64,000 bases of DNA from CAXBCP01 sp963974055. GTDB lineage: Bacteria > Pseudomonadota > Alphaproteobacteria > MPNO01 > UBA830. Location of the stretch: NCBI GenBank assembly GCA_963974055.1, contig CAXBCP010000023.1, positions 1-64,000 of the forward strand, read 5' to 3'. The notes below the pieces were generated by a model, which had not been told where the DNA came from, made no database searches, and saw only the letters and a list, made by a program, of their open reading frames with translations. Numbering within the stretch: the stretch's first letter is position 1; each line of letters starts with the position of its first letter. Positions 13,001 through 20,343 of the stretch are shown piece after piece. Both the position numbers and the translations under genes were made by a program.

Positions 13001-13205
13001 TCTCCATCGGACGGACGAGCAGGCGTTCCGCGTCTTCCGGTGAAATACCCTTCAGCGTCATCGACACGTAGATAATCGGGACATTGACGTCGGGCCGGGC
13101 TTCCTTGGGAATATTGAGGTAGGACGAAAACCCGGCGATCAGCAGCAATACGAGGACCGCAAGGACGGTCCGCGAACGCGACAGGGCAGCGTCGATAATG
13201 CTCAT
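10041..13205 (-). CDS. RND-family efflux transporter permease
   Basis: A 1054-residue inner-membrane pump of the hydrophobe/amphiphile efflux RND family, which uses the proton gradient to expel compounds through a tripartite complex. It has the N-terminal helix, a large periplasmic loop starting PKEARPDVNVP, a helix block with the proton-relay Asp in LLVDGAIVVTEYADRRM (about residue 400), a second loop, and a C-terminal helix block with EGIV-like ALAGIVVNNNIVLID. Length is normal. Its ATG overlaps the stop of the adaptor gene by 4 bases, so the two are translationally coupled. No outer-membrane channel gene is next to it. Confidence 0.95.
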   Translation of the reverse strand: MSIIDAALSRSRTVLAVLVLLLIAGFSSYLNIPKEARPDVNVPIIYVSMTLKGISPEDAERLLVRPMETEVKSIEGIKEIRSSAYQGGANVLLEFEAGFNADLALADVREKVDIAKAELPESADEPTVNEVNLSLFPIIIVTLGGEVPERTLLKISRDLQEKIEGISSVLEATIGGDRDEQVEIIIDPLLVDSYALDPRAILDAVSRSNLLIAAGSLRGEKGSFAIKVPGLFENVNDILDMPLKTSGDSVVTVRDIASVRRTFEDRDNYARLNGEPAISIEVKKRTGQNIIETVNSVKDLVAEERKSWPAEITVTFSSDDSKNIRDMLRDLQNNVLSAILLVMIIIVAALGVRTGLLVGISIPGSFLTGILVLSAFGMTVNVVVLFALILSVGLLVDGAIVVTEYADRRMIEGTHRAKAYAEAAKRMSWPIIASTATTLAAFLPLLFWPGLVGEFMKFLPITLIATLTASLFMALIFMPVLGAQIGKPGAVDARMVSQMAVMEKGDLSETGGFTGLYVKVLRGALHHPGKIVSMAILTLVAAGLLYGQFGRGFEFFPKVEPDRAAMKVYARGNLSVDEQAALVAQVEERILELQRERGEMRAIYILSGKQQRRDDAPSDIIGAINIEFADWDSRRRADDILADIVERSKGLAGIHIETAKEESGPPVGKPIHLLVTSRAPETIAPAVARIREKLDSMIGLKDIEDGRPVPGIEWELTVDRAQAAKFDADISVIGNIIRLATNGLKVSDFRPDDADDEIDIVIRYPSDQRTLNQLDTIRVQTPKGLIPLSNFVRRTPKLQTSELRRTDARRSMTVKADLLPGVLANTKLSEIQAWLDTDAKLDPRVEIVFKGEDEEQKKASAFLGRAFGIALFLMAIILVTQFNRFYSAFLILTAVVMSTAGVLLGLLIIQEPFSVVMSGIGVIALAGIVVNNNIVLIDTFDRIASTARSPMEAILRTGAQRLRPVLLTTATTIFGLLPMVTRVNIDFVTREVSVGAPSTQWWQQLATAIAFGLAFATILTMIVTPCLLMVRANVVAWRDRRRAAKTGAGTVAAE

Positions 13206-14284
13206 GACCCGGCGATTTCCGCTTCGGCCACCGGTTTCACCTTCTGGCCCGAGCGGACATATTCATGGCCGACGGTGATCAGCCTGTCGCCGTCCTGCAG
13301 GCCCGATATCCATAACCCTTCGGGTGAATCGGAGAGGATCGAAATCGCCTTGAAGCGGACGATGTCGCCGTCATCGACCGTCCGGACACCGATACGGCCG
13401 TCATCCGACAGGGTCAGGACCGCGGGCGAAACCACATGCGCCTTTACCGGCGGCAGGGGGAGTGAGAGCTTGCCGGTCAGCCCGGCGCGTATCCGGTAGT
13501 CCGGGTTGGGAATTTCCAGCTCGATCCGGAACGACCGTGTCTGCGGGTCCGATACCGAGGCGATATAGCGGATCGTGCCGGTCGCGGTTGTCCCGTCGAT
13601 GAACGTAACCTGTCCCTGTTCGCCGACCGAAATGGAACCGATTTCGCGCTCCGACGCGGACCCGACCGCGAGGACGGGATCGAGGTCGACGATCTTCGCA
13701 ACCGCGTCGCCGGCCTTTACGTAATCGCCTTTTTCGACATGGCGCGTTTCCAGCACGCCCCGGAACGGCGCCTTGAGGGTGGTGCGCGACAGGTCGATCT
13801 GCATCGACTTGGTTCTGGCGCGGGCGGCGTCCAGCTGGGCGCGGGCCTCGGCGAGCTTGGTGTCGGACCTGAACCCTTTTTTCGCCAGTTCCGTGGCGGC
13901 GCGGTATTCGATCTCGCGCTGCCGGACCAGCGCCGTCGCCTCCGAGAGCAGGGCATTGCGGTCTTCCGCGCTCTGGCGGGCGACGGTGTCGCCGGCGTCA
14001 AGGATGCGTCCCTCGACGGCGGGCACGTCGACGATCGGACCGGCGGTCTCCGCGCGTAAGGTGACGAGGCGGGATTCTTCGGTGCGGCCGTTCACAACCA
14101 GGGACGCGTTTCGTATCCGGGCCGTCACCGACCGTACCCGCACGGATACGACCGGTTTTGCCGTTTCCTGTTTCCCGGCGCCGTTGGCGGCCGCCTGGCG
14201 GTCGGCGCCGCCGAACTGGCCGGAGGCGATCCAGGCGGTGGCGCCGATGGCGAGGATTCCGGCGACGATGACGGACGTTCTCAT
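13202..14284 (-). CDS. RND efflux periplasmic adaptor (membrane fusion protein)
   Basis: A 360-residue adaptor that links the inner-membrane RND pump to an outer-membrane channel. One N-terminal anchor/signal segment (about residues 4-22), then a barrel-sandwich half (PIVDVPAVEGRILDAGDTV), a coiled-coil hairpin (Ala/Arg/Glu-rich, about 105-165), the returning lipoyl half (APFRGVLETRHVEKGDYVKAGD) and beta-barrel segments. The start overlaps the stop of the PadR gene by 4 bases, and the stop overlaps the pump start by 4 bases, giving a PadR-adaptor-pump operon. Confidence 0.93.
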   Translation of the reverse strand: MRTSVIVAGILAIGATAWIASGQFGGADRQAAANGAGKQETAKPVVSVRVRSVTARIRNASLVVNGRTEESRLVTLRAETAGPIVDVPAVEGRILDAGDTVARQSAEDRNALLSEATALVRQREIEYRAATELAKKGFRSDTKLAEARAQLDAARARTKSMQIDLSRTTLKAPFRGVLETRHVEKGDYVKAGDAVAKIVDLDPVLAVGSASEREIGSISVGEQGQVTFIDGTTATGTIRYIASVSDPQTRSFRIELEIPNPDYRIRAGLTGKLSLPLPPVKAHVVSPAVLTLSDDGRIGVRTVDDGDIVRFKAISILSDSPEGLWISGLQDGDRLITVGHEYVRSGQKVKPVAEAEIAGS

Positions 14285-14862
14285 GTCTTTGCCTCCTGCG
14301 CGGAGGAGGGGATGCTTTCGTCCGCCGGACCGTGCATTTCATTCCTGAGCGCCGCGCCGACAAGTTCGTGCCGGTGGTTTTCAAGGTAATCGGCGGCGGC
14401 CCGGTAGATCGCCATGCCGTACCCCAGGGAAAACGCTTCGCCGCCGGGCATGTCCGGCCTGCGGCATTCTTCCATTTCGCCGAGCCGGTGATTCAGCATT
14501 TCGACGCGCGCGGAGATCAGGTTGTCGATGTCCCTGGCGGGCAGAAGCTGGCCGAAGAACATCGTGAACAGAAAATCGGATCGCAGCCGGTCCGGTCCGG
14601 GCGGTTCTTCCAGCGCCTGGATCAGCGCAAGCCGCCCCGCCGGGGTGATCGAATAGACTTTCTTTGCCGGTTTGCCGTCCTGGCGGATGTCCTGCACCGA
14701 GATCAGGCCGGCCCCTTTCAGCGCGCTGAGAGCCGGATATATGGAGCCGAAGCCGGCCGCGTAGAAATAGGCGAAGGGGCCTTCTTCGCACTGTTTCTTG
14801 ATTTCATAACCCGTGGCGTCGCCGCGGGAAAGAACACCCAGACAAAGTGTTTTAACGTCCAT
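14281..14862 (-). CDS. PadR-family transcriptional regulator
   Basis: A 193-residue winged-helix repressor. The N-terminal PadR domain (MDVKTLCLGVLSRGDATGYE, then SIYPALSALKGAGLI) is followed by the wing segment KPAKKVYSITPAGR and a C-terminal Vir-type dimerisation helix region. It is the first gene of the efflux operon, so it probably represses its own operon and releases it on binding a ligand, as known for PadR proteins. An AT-rich inverted repeat 28-63 bases upstream of its start could be the operator. The inducer is unknown. Confidence 0.92.
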   Translation of the reverse strand: MDVKTLCLGVLSRGDATGYEIKKQCEEGPFAYFYAAGFGSIYPALSALKGAGLISVQDIRQDGKPAKKVYSITPAGRLALIQALEEPPGPDRLRSDFLFTMFFGQLLPARDIDNLISARVEMLNHRLGEMEECRRPDMPGGEAFSLGYGMAIYRAAADYLENHRHELVGAALRNEMHGPADESIPSSAQEAKT

Positions 14863-14889
14863 ATCGGGGGCCTGACCGTTGAGAGAATT

Positions 14890-14925
14890 TATAATTGATA
14901 TATGTTGGTTCGATATATATAATTG
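14890..14925. promoter_or_regulatory. AT-rich inverted repeat, possible PadR operator
   Basis: An imperfect inverted repeat: TATAATTGATATAT faces ATATATATAATTG over a 9-base centre, in otherwise GC-rich DNA, 28-63 bases upstream of the PadR start. Position and symmetry fit an autoregulatory operator overlapping the efflux promoter. The match is by symmetry and location only. Confidence 0.4.
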
Positions 14926-15089
14926 CTTCCGGCCAAAAATTCAAACACTATCGCGGCCGCAGGACGGAACATTCGAAAAGCCGGTTTGGTTCGGCCGGGG
15001 ATATGTCGCCGGCGCGGGAATCAGGATACCGGAATTTATCCACAGGATGTCCGCATTTGCGTTGAAGAAATGTGTCGGATTTTTTTACA

Positions 15090-15119
15090 GTTTCGTGACG
15101 GCCGACCGCCTGTTTCGTG
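15090..15119 (+). promoter_or_regulatory. Tandem GTTTCGTG sites upstream of the sigma-54 promoter
   Basis: GTTTCGTG occurs at 15090-15097 and again at 15112-15119, 22 bases (two helical turns) apart and about 35-65 bases upstream of the -24 element at 15154. Same-face spacing is what an enhancer-binding protein array would show. The motif does not match the NtrC consensus and the activator is unknown. Confidence 0.35.
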
Positions 15120-15153
15120 CTTAAGGTATTGATAAGTAACGGTTATGAAGAAC

Positions 15154-15169
15154 TGGCATGAGTCTTGCA
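15154..15169 (+). promoter_or_regulatory. Sigma-54 (-24/-12) promoter
   Basis: TGGCATGAGTCTTGCA matches the sigma-54 consensus TGGCACG-N4-TTGCW at every defined base but one, with the GG and GC doublets in the correct spacing. It reads to the right, away from the PadR operon, and predicts transcription starting near 15180. The next plus-strand protein gene is far away, so its transcript is probably the non-coding RNA described below. Confidence 0.8.
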
Positions 15170-15296
15170 TACGATATACCGTTGTATTCGCGGGCCGGTG
15201 AACGAAGCGTATTCCGCATTAAAGGGATGGGCGTCGGAAGCCGGATTGAATTCGTCCGGGGGTGCCGGACGCCGCATGTTTGAGTTGAGAAATCCA

Positions 15297-15435
15297 AAAC
15301 GGGCAATGCCTACCCTGCCTGTTTGGAGGTTGCGCTGCAGACGCTTCGGCAAATGTGGTGCGACTGATGGGCTGCCGGATGCCTACCCCCGGCAGGTCGT
15401 CATGCGGACTGTCTGACGCCTACCCCGGACAGTCC
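15297..15435 (+). repeat. Three hairpins sharing the loop A(T/C)GCCTACCC
   Basis: Hairpin 1: 15297-15305 pairs with 15316-15324 (9 pairs, one G-T), loop 15306-15315. Hairpin 2: 15372-15378 pairs with 15389-15395 (7 pairs; an outer CGAC/GTCG can extend it), loop 15379-15388. Hairpin 3: 15406-15415 pairs with 15426-15435 (10 pairs, one G-T), loop 15416-15425. All loops are exactly 10 bases. Only the loop is shared; the stems are unrelated, so this is not a simple tandem duplication. Confidence 0.85.
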
Positions 15436-15442
15436 CCAAAAA

Positions 15443-15481
15443 GGCGGCGGTTCAGCGTATCCGGACCGCCGCCGCTTTTTT
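15443..15481 (+). terminator. Rho-independent terminator of the small RNA
   Basis: GGCGGCGGT (15443-15451) pairs with ACCGCCGCC (15465-15473) and is followed by a run of six T (15476-15481). It starts 8 bases after the third repeated-loop hairpin. Confidence 0.9.
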
Positions 15482-15967
15482 CCGTATATTGATATCGCAG
15501 CGATACCGGCGCGGTCCTGTAAGGGCCGGCACGGGGGCTTTTCAACTATCAGATTGAGACCTGGAGATTGGCTGCCCTTCTTGAACACGTATAGAACCAA
15601 TTGTCTCGCGCCGGAGGCTGAATTTCGCAGGCTCATTCAAGAAATTTCTAATCTCGACGCGGCGGCATAGCGGAAATTCGGGCCATGCGCAGACAACGAA
15701 CGTTTCGAGCCCGTCGACGCCGTTCGACGCTGCGCAGCGAATGACCGCTTCCGGGACAGCCCGACGAAAAACGTGTCAAGTCAGGGTGGAGTTTTGCCAA
15801 GGGGCTCTGACAAAGCAATCTTAAGCGTCCACACTGGACCTCTTGCGCGGGTCACTATGACCTTCGTTGGTTTATCTCAAAGCACACAAAAGCTCCTTGC
15901 AGGTGGGTAGAGACACCACCTTGGAGAGGACACCGGGATGGGGTTGTAACATAAACATTCTCGCAGG
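15482..15967. other. Non-coding stretch at the left side of the island
   Basis: About 490 bases between the small RNA terminator and the end of the helicase gene. I see no credible gene, tRNA or complete insertion sequence. Composition shifts here from core-like to mixed, so the left border of the island is probably in or near this stretch, but no attachment-site duplication of the right-hand border was found. Confidence 0.5.
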
Positions 15968-18181
15968 TTACTCGGGCCGAACGATCTTATGGTCGACCAG
16001 CGGTCCTTCAAGAATCTTGCTCACGCCGCTCCGCTCATTCGTAGTCGCGATCACGAGCTCCTGAGCGGCCCTACTCGCCCCAAGATACACGCGGGAAATG
16101 TAGCGCCTTTTGGCACCGATCCCCATGCCATCAACCGACCAATCGGCGTCGTCTAGATTTACGAGAAACACGGAATCAAACTGTAGTCCCGCCACGTATT
16201 CCGGCATGCTAAGGACGCATCTCTTCTTTGCGTATCTCAACTCTCGCATGTCATCGCGGGACACCACAGTGACCACTTTGTCTTTGACCCTCGATGCCAT
16301 CATGTACGTCTTGAAGCGCTCTTCGTTCATACAGAGGACTGCCACCTGCCGGCCGCCTCCATCCAAGGCGTTCGCTCTCCGGTTCGCCTCCTCCAAAACG
16401 CTATCGATCATTTCGATGTCGGTCTCGAACTCCCAGAGCTCTGGAACCGGCCCGCTTTCCCGGCTTGAATTGCCGGAGTATTCTCGAAATTCCCCCTCCA
16501 GATCCAGCGCAGGAAAGCTCGCATCCAGCCCGGCGAGCAGCTCGACGATTTCCGGCGTCGACCGGTATACTTTCTCAAGATCGACCTGTTCGGACGGCCC
16601 AATGCCAGGGTTGCGGAACCGCTTTCCGCCCACATTCAGGGCGTTGTCGGAGGTGCTCTGCTTCAGGTCGTAGGCCATGAGAAGCGGCCACTTCCCGTCT
16701 ACGCGTGCCCGGGTTGCGAAAAGGTTGTGGAAAACCATCGCCTCAACCCGATTGAAGTAGTGATACTCGTCCACGAAAATGGCGTCGAACCCGACGGAAT
16801 CGCGGAGTTGATCCCATTCGTGCAGGACGAGATATCTTTCGAAATCGGATATCATCTGGTCCATACTCAGGAAATTCTCGGCCCGAAGTGCTTGGCGGTA
16901 TTTCTCGTGAAGTTCTAGAAGCAGCTTCCGATCAGCCTCGGTCTTGAGCTCCATCTGCCATCTCTCTCGTGTAGTCGTGACATACCGAGCGGCTTCAGTC
17001 GTTCCCTTCCGGATTTTCTCCGCATCGAGAATACACGCGAATTCGTTTCCGATTTCCTGAATTAGAGTGTCGGGCGGATCGTCATCATCGAAGATCTCCA
17101 GCAAACTCTCGCATTGTTTGCGGAGCGTAAGCACGAAACGCGGATGCAATCGGATTTCCTTGATCGCGTCGCGTATTAGCATTGCCTGTATCTCTCGGCC
17201 TTCCATTCCGTCTGAGGAGAGTGGGGTAAGGCCCTTTTTCTCGTAGCTTAGCAACTCGCGTGCAAGCTCGTAGAGCGTGCCGACCCAGAGCTTCGGCTTT
17301 CCGTCCACGGTCTGAAGAGACGCCCATCTCTCGGTGGGGTCGAGCGCGTGGAACGTTTGCCTGAGAACGTCGTGGGCCAGAGCGGAACTGTGCGTCAGGA
17401 ACGCGAACCTCTTTTGGTTCTCGCCGTCAGCGTCCTCATAGAGGTCCCTCAAGCATTTTACGGCCATCGCCTGTGTCTTTCCTGTTCCTGCCGCGCCGCG
17501 CAGGCGCACAGGGGCGGAATAGTCTTTTTCGACGAATGCCAGCTGCTCTTTATTAAGCTTGTATTGGTACCATTCTTGCAGCGTTCCGGACGAACTGAGG
17601 TCCAGCTTCTTGGGCATCAACAAGAGGATACCGTATTCTCCGACTGTCGATGTCCGTTCTTTGTCGTCCTTAACCAAGGCGTCAAGAAACCCTTCCTTGG
17701 CACGTTCGTAGACCGTATAGCTAATATTCAAACCATTGAAGCCCTGTGTTTCGGACGTCACTGCAAAAACGAAAAGGTTGGTGTTGTCGCCCTGCGGCGA
17801 TTGGTCGAAGTGGAGCCGCGGCCCCCCCGGTCGCCTAGACGGCGCGGCATAGATCGAAAGGAGTGATCCCTCACGGTAGGGTTGCCACGCAATCGGCAAT
17901 GAAATGTTGCGGTCGAATTGTCGCATCCCCACACGGGCGATGCGACTCAGAAGAGCAATCGAACTGATCTCCGGGCTGAAGATCACCGCGTCGGCGACCA
18001 CGAAAGCGCTTGTTTCGTCGGCGTCGTCCGTAAGTATATATACGATATCATTTAGTTCGACCTTTCGAAGACCCAAGGCATTGTCGGGAATATCGAAATT
18101 TTCGAACCAAGACTCGTCGATCAGCGCGGAATCAAGCGCAGAGAGAGCGGACCCGACAATAACAACCCCCTTATACGCCAT
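15968..18181 (-). CDS. UvrD/Rep-type superfamily 1 helicase, island cargo
   Basis: A 737-residue protein with an N-terminal region of about 210 residues that I cannot assign, then a UvrD-like helicase: Walker A GAAGTGKTQAMA (about 228), the Asp-Glu box in DAIFVDEYHYF (about 470), an arginine-containing VYRSTPEIVE (motif IV-like), and motif VI-like VYLGASRAAQELVIAT near the C-terminus. It should hydrolyse ATP and move on nucleic acid. Its ATG lies inside the last codons of the upstream gene (11-base overlap), so the two are a coupled pair. Codon use is less GC-rich than the core. In this island, a phage-defence role is a reasonable guess but not shown. Confidence 0.8.
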   Translation of the reverse strand: MAYKGVVIVGSALSALDSALIDESWFENFDIPDNALGLRKVELNDIVYILTDDADETSAFVVADAVIFSPEISSIALLSRIARVGMRQFDRNISLPIAWQPYREGSLLSIYAAPSRRPGGPRLHFDQSPQGDNTNLFVFAVTSETQGFNGLNISYTVYERAKEGFLDALVKDDKERTSTVGEYGILLLMPKKLDLSSSGTLQEWYQYKLNKEQLAFVEKDYSAPVRLRGAAGTGKTQAMAVKCLRDLYEDADGENQKRFAFLTHSSALAHDVLRQTFHALDPTERWASLQTVDGKPKLWVGTLYELARELLSYEKKGLTPLSSDGMEGREIQAMLIRDAIKEIRLHPRFVLTLRKQCESLLEIFDDDDPPDTLIQEIGNEFACILDAEKIRKGTTEAARYVTTTRERWQMELKTEADRKLLLELHEKYRQALRAENFLSMDQMISDFERYLVLHEWDQLRDSVGFDAIFVDEYHYFNRVEAMVFHNLFATRARVDGKWPLLMAYDLKQSTSDNALNVGGKRFRNPGIGPSEQVDLEKVYRSTPEIVELLAGLDASFPALDLEGEFREYSGNSSRESGPVPELWEFETDIEMIDSVLEEANRRANALDGGGRQVAVLCMNEERFKTYMMASRVKDKVVTVVSRDDMRELRYAKKRCVLSMPEYVAGLQFDSVFLVNLDDADWSVDGMGIGAKRRYISRVYLGASRAAQELVIATTNERSGVSKILEGPLVDHKIVRPE

Positions 18182-19028
18182 TATTAGCTACCTCCGAGTT
18201 CTTTTGGTCGACCAGCAGTTGGGCCGCCACCCGGCATTCTTCCTCAAATGCTCGCGGCGACCCTATCCGCGAGAAAAGAAAGGCCATCTTCTGCACTATC
18301 TGGTACCTCAGTCCATCGGAGAACCGACCGACCCTGTAGAAAGCGTGTGGTTGATCGTGAATTCTGATCTCTGCTATCGATCGAAATACTTCGGTTTCGG
18401 GGACGCCGGAGATGTCGCGCAGCCGGACGACGAACCCTTCAGATTTGCTTCCTGGGATGCCGGGGACGAACACGTAATCAGCGAAGCCGCCCGGCTGCTC
18501 CAAGCAGCGTCGCGCCTCGTCTAGAATCTTTTCTCGCTTCTGCGAAAATGTCTCCGCGCATTTCAAGAGATCCGAAAGCCCCTCACTGTCGCCGTTCGAA
18601 CACAAAGCCGCGTTGATAGCGGTGATCCTCGCGCGCAGCTTGACGTCTTCCACACCGATGGTATCGATAATCTGGTCGGCGCCCTCTTCCTGCATCCACT
18701 GCAACAGATCCGCAGTCTCCAGAAGGCGCAAACTAGCATCTTTACTCTTCAAGAGTGAATTCAACTGTTCGCAGATGGGGCCGAGTTGCTTTTGTACCAA
18801 CTTGTCAAGTTGCTCCTTTGCCCAATAGCGCTCGATGAACCTGTCCGCGGGAATGATCTCCATCCAGGAGATCAGGCTAGAGTTCTTTTTTTGTTCGATG
18901 TCGCAATCGGCGTTCAGGATGAAGCCCCATTGAAACTGCTCCTCATTGTCTATTGGGACCGCACGGCGAATGATGTCGCCCTGCATGAAGTTCTCGTCCT
19001 CGGAGACCTCCTGAAGATGGTCAGCCAT
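18171..19028 (-). CDS. Unknown partner of the island helicase, 285 aa
   Basis: Not assigned to a family with certainty. Start chosen at 19028 because GAGGAGGGG lies just upstream. The N-terminal region has a small beta domain with GDIIRRAVP and WGFILNADCDIEQ, a pattern (acidic Cys-Asp motif after a hydrophobic strand) that I associate with uncharacterised proteins encoded beside helicase or ATPase genes. The middle is helical (long Leu/Glu-rich segments), and the C-terminal part has beta strands (FVVRLRDISGVPETEVFRS) and a Cys in EEECRVAAQ. It overlaps and precedes the helicase gene, so it likely works with it. Confidence 0.7.
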   Translation of the reverse strand: MADHLQEVSEDENFMQGDIIRRAVPIDNEEQFQWGFILNADCDIEQKKNSSLISWMEIIPADRFIERYWAKEQLDKLVQKQLGPICEQLNSLLKSKDASLRLLETADLLQWMQEEGADQIIDTIGVEDVKLRARITAINAALCSNGDSEGLSDLLKCAETFSQKREKILDEARRCLEQPGGFADYVFVPGIPGSKSEGFVVRLRDISGVPETEVFRSIAEIRIHDQPHAFYRVGRFSDGLRYQIVQKMAFLFSRIGSPRAFEEECRVAAQLLVDQKNSEVANNGV

Positions 19029-19935
19029 CAGGACACCCCTCCTCGGCATAGAGCAACAAACAAGGTCGGGTCCTGCCGAATCCTACCGACTTGAATCGGC
19101 AAGATGTCGGGGCGCGACGTACTTGGCAGTAGCGGTGGTGACCACTCGGATTATGCATTAGATTCGGCATTTAGTTGTGCGGCTTTTGCCAAGTTAGTGC
19201 TTCCAATACGTAGCCTCGCCGATGGCACCACGCTTGGCAACCCGGTGTGTATCGGCCTAGTTGGGACTAAGAGCCTTACTTCTACAGTCGGAAATGGTTC
19301 ACTTGGCACAGACAATCGATTTCTGGGCAGGGTTTGTGTCCGGGATCAACCTTATAGCTTTCGGCACGACAGCCAAAGTCGAGTTTCGGCGATTGGTGAA
19401 GGCGTTGTCCGTCGTTTTGCCCGCTGGCGAGAAGTCCAGCGCAACGCTTTTCTGATAGGCTTGCAGTTCCAGGGCCCGCGAGAGGAAATCGCTGCCCTGA
19501 TCGACATGGATCGTTTTCGGATAAAGTACGCCAGATAAACCGATCAAACGAGGTTGGGGGCAGCCAAGGCTCTGGGAGGCGTTACGACAGGGTCGAGGGG
19601 ATGGCGACCTCTTCGGCCGGAGATCGAGCCTGAACTCAACACAGAAATGCGGGGATGGGGCGATACTGCCCGGAAAGGTCTTCCAATTAACAAGCCTCAT
19701 CTCGATCGGTGTCAGGGGCAATACCACTGGATCGTGAGAGTTTCTGGGTATCTGTAACAAAAAAGTGGCCCAGATTTAGGGAGGAAGTACCCATTTCCGA
19801 CTTGAATCGCCGTCTCCGGATCCAGATGCAGCACCCAGCCCTGCGCCTCGTTTTGGTCATTGTTTAGTAATCGCTATACGATTCGGGGTTGTTAAGTGTA
19901 AAGTGCTTTCTAAACAAAAACTGGAGTGAGGGACC
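19029..19935. other. Decayed intergenic region with IS remnant
   Basis: About 900 bases without an intact gene. It contains a short IS3-family transposase fragment on the minus strand (separate entry). The 13-base string CCGACTTGAATCG occurs at 19086-19098 and again at 19797-19809, flanking the fragment. The remainder shows nothing I can assign, apart from a probable promoter in the AT-rich bases just before 19936. Confidence 0.5.
19395..19525 (-). pseudogene. IS3-family transposase fragment
   Basis: About 43 codons encode PKTIHVDQGSDFLSRALEL and then ALDFSPAGKTTDNAF, the DDE integrase core typical of the IS3/IS407 OrfB transposase, including the second catalytic Asp in HVDQGSDF. Homology stops abruptly on both sides; the following residues no longer match. 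It is a dead remnant of an element that once inserted in the island. Confidence 0.7.
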
Positions 19936-20292
19936 ATGACTGACGTTAGCGAGAGATTCGGCGCGTACATACGGGAAAAACGGGAAGAAAAGGGGATCAG
20001 TTTGCGGGATATGGCGAGGCAGATCTCGGCGAGTCCCACATTTGTATCGAAGGTGGAAACTGAGGACTGGAAGCCTGGCGAGGAAAAGCTGCGAAAGATA
20101 GCTCACGTCATCGAGTGCGATGAGGAGGAACTGATTGCGATGGCAGGGCGCGTGCCGTCAGAACTCTCAGATATCATCAAGCAGCACGCACATCGTCATG
20201 AACTTTCGGCATTGCTGCGGACGACACAGGGAATGTCCGCAGAAGAACTTGGAAAGCTGGTTGAGCAGGCGAAGAAAGCAAAAATGGATTGA
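19936..20292 (+). CDS. XRE-family helix-turn-helix regulator
   Basis: A 118-residue repressor-like protein. The helix-turn-helix spans about residues 5-65 (GISLRDMARQISASPTFVSKVE), and the C-terminal helices probably dimerise. The start is preceded by GGAGTGAGGG. It is followed, 51 bases on, by a metallopeptidase gene of the ImmA/IrrE family. In known pairs of this kind (ImmR-ImmA of ICEBs1, DdrO-IrrE) the peptidase cuts the regulator to switch on the element, so this pair probably controls excision or transfer of the island. Confidence 0.9.
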   Translation: MTDVSERFGAYIREKREEKGISLRDMARQISASPTFVSKVETEDWKPGEEKLRKIAHVIECDEEELIAMAGRVPSELSDIIKQHAHRHELSALLRTTQGMSAEELGKLVEQAKKAKMD

Positions 20293-20343
20293 TTGCCTGC
20301 GAAAGTGGGCGCCCCCCGAAGATGAAAATGAGGATAACGAAAT

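Larger units (their letters stand above)
15180..15481 (+). ncRNA. Putative sigma-54-dependent small RNA with three repeated-loop hairpins
   Basis: The DNA between a sigma-54 promoter (15154) and a rho-independent terminator (15443-15481) predicts an RNA of about 300 bases. It folds into a 5' hairpin (15254-15259 with 15265-15270), then three hairpins whose stems differ in sequence but whose 10-base loops are ATGCCTACCC, ATGCCTACCC and ACGCCTACCC, then the terminator stem. Conserved loops on unrelated stems suggest that the loop is what is selected, as in multi-loop regulatory RNAs that pair with mRNAs or bind a protein. No open frame here has a credible ribosome site. I know no named RNA family with this loop. 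It lies next to the island but has core-like composition. Confidence 0.7.

Noticed and set aside
11625..13043. Long plus-strand open frame inside the RND pump gene
   Set aside because: Antisense shadow; the pump has complete family motifs on the other strand.
15165..15416. 83-codon plus-strand frame in the small RNA region
   Set aside because: It has no ribosome site, crosses the hairpins, and would start before the predicted transcript begins.
15564..15574. GAGATTGGCTG resembles GAGATTTGGCTG at the tRNA end as a left attachment core
   Set aside because: One base insertion within 11 bases, and no extension into either flank; not enough to call attL.
19104..19538. 144-codon plus-strand frame
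   Set aside because: Antisense to the IS3 transposase fragment; no ribosome site.
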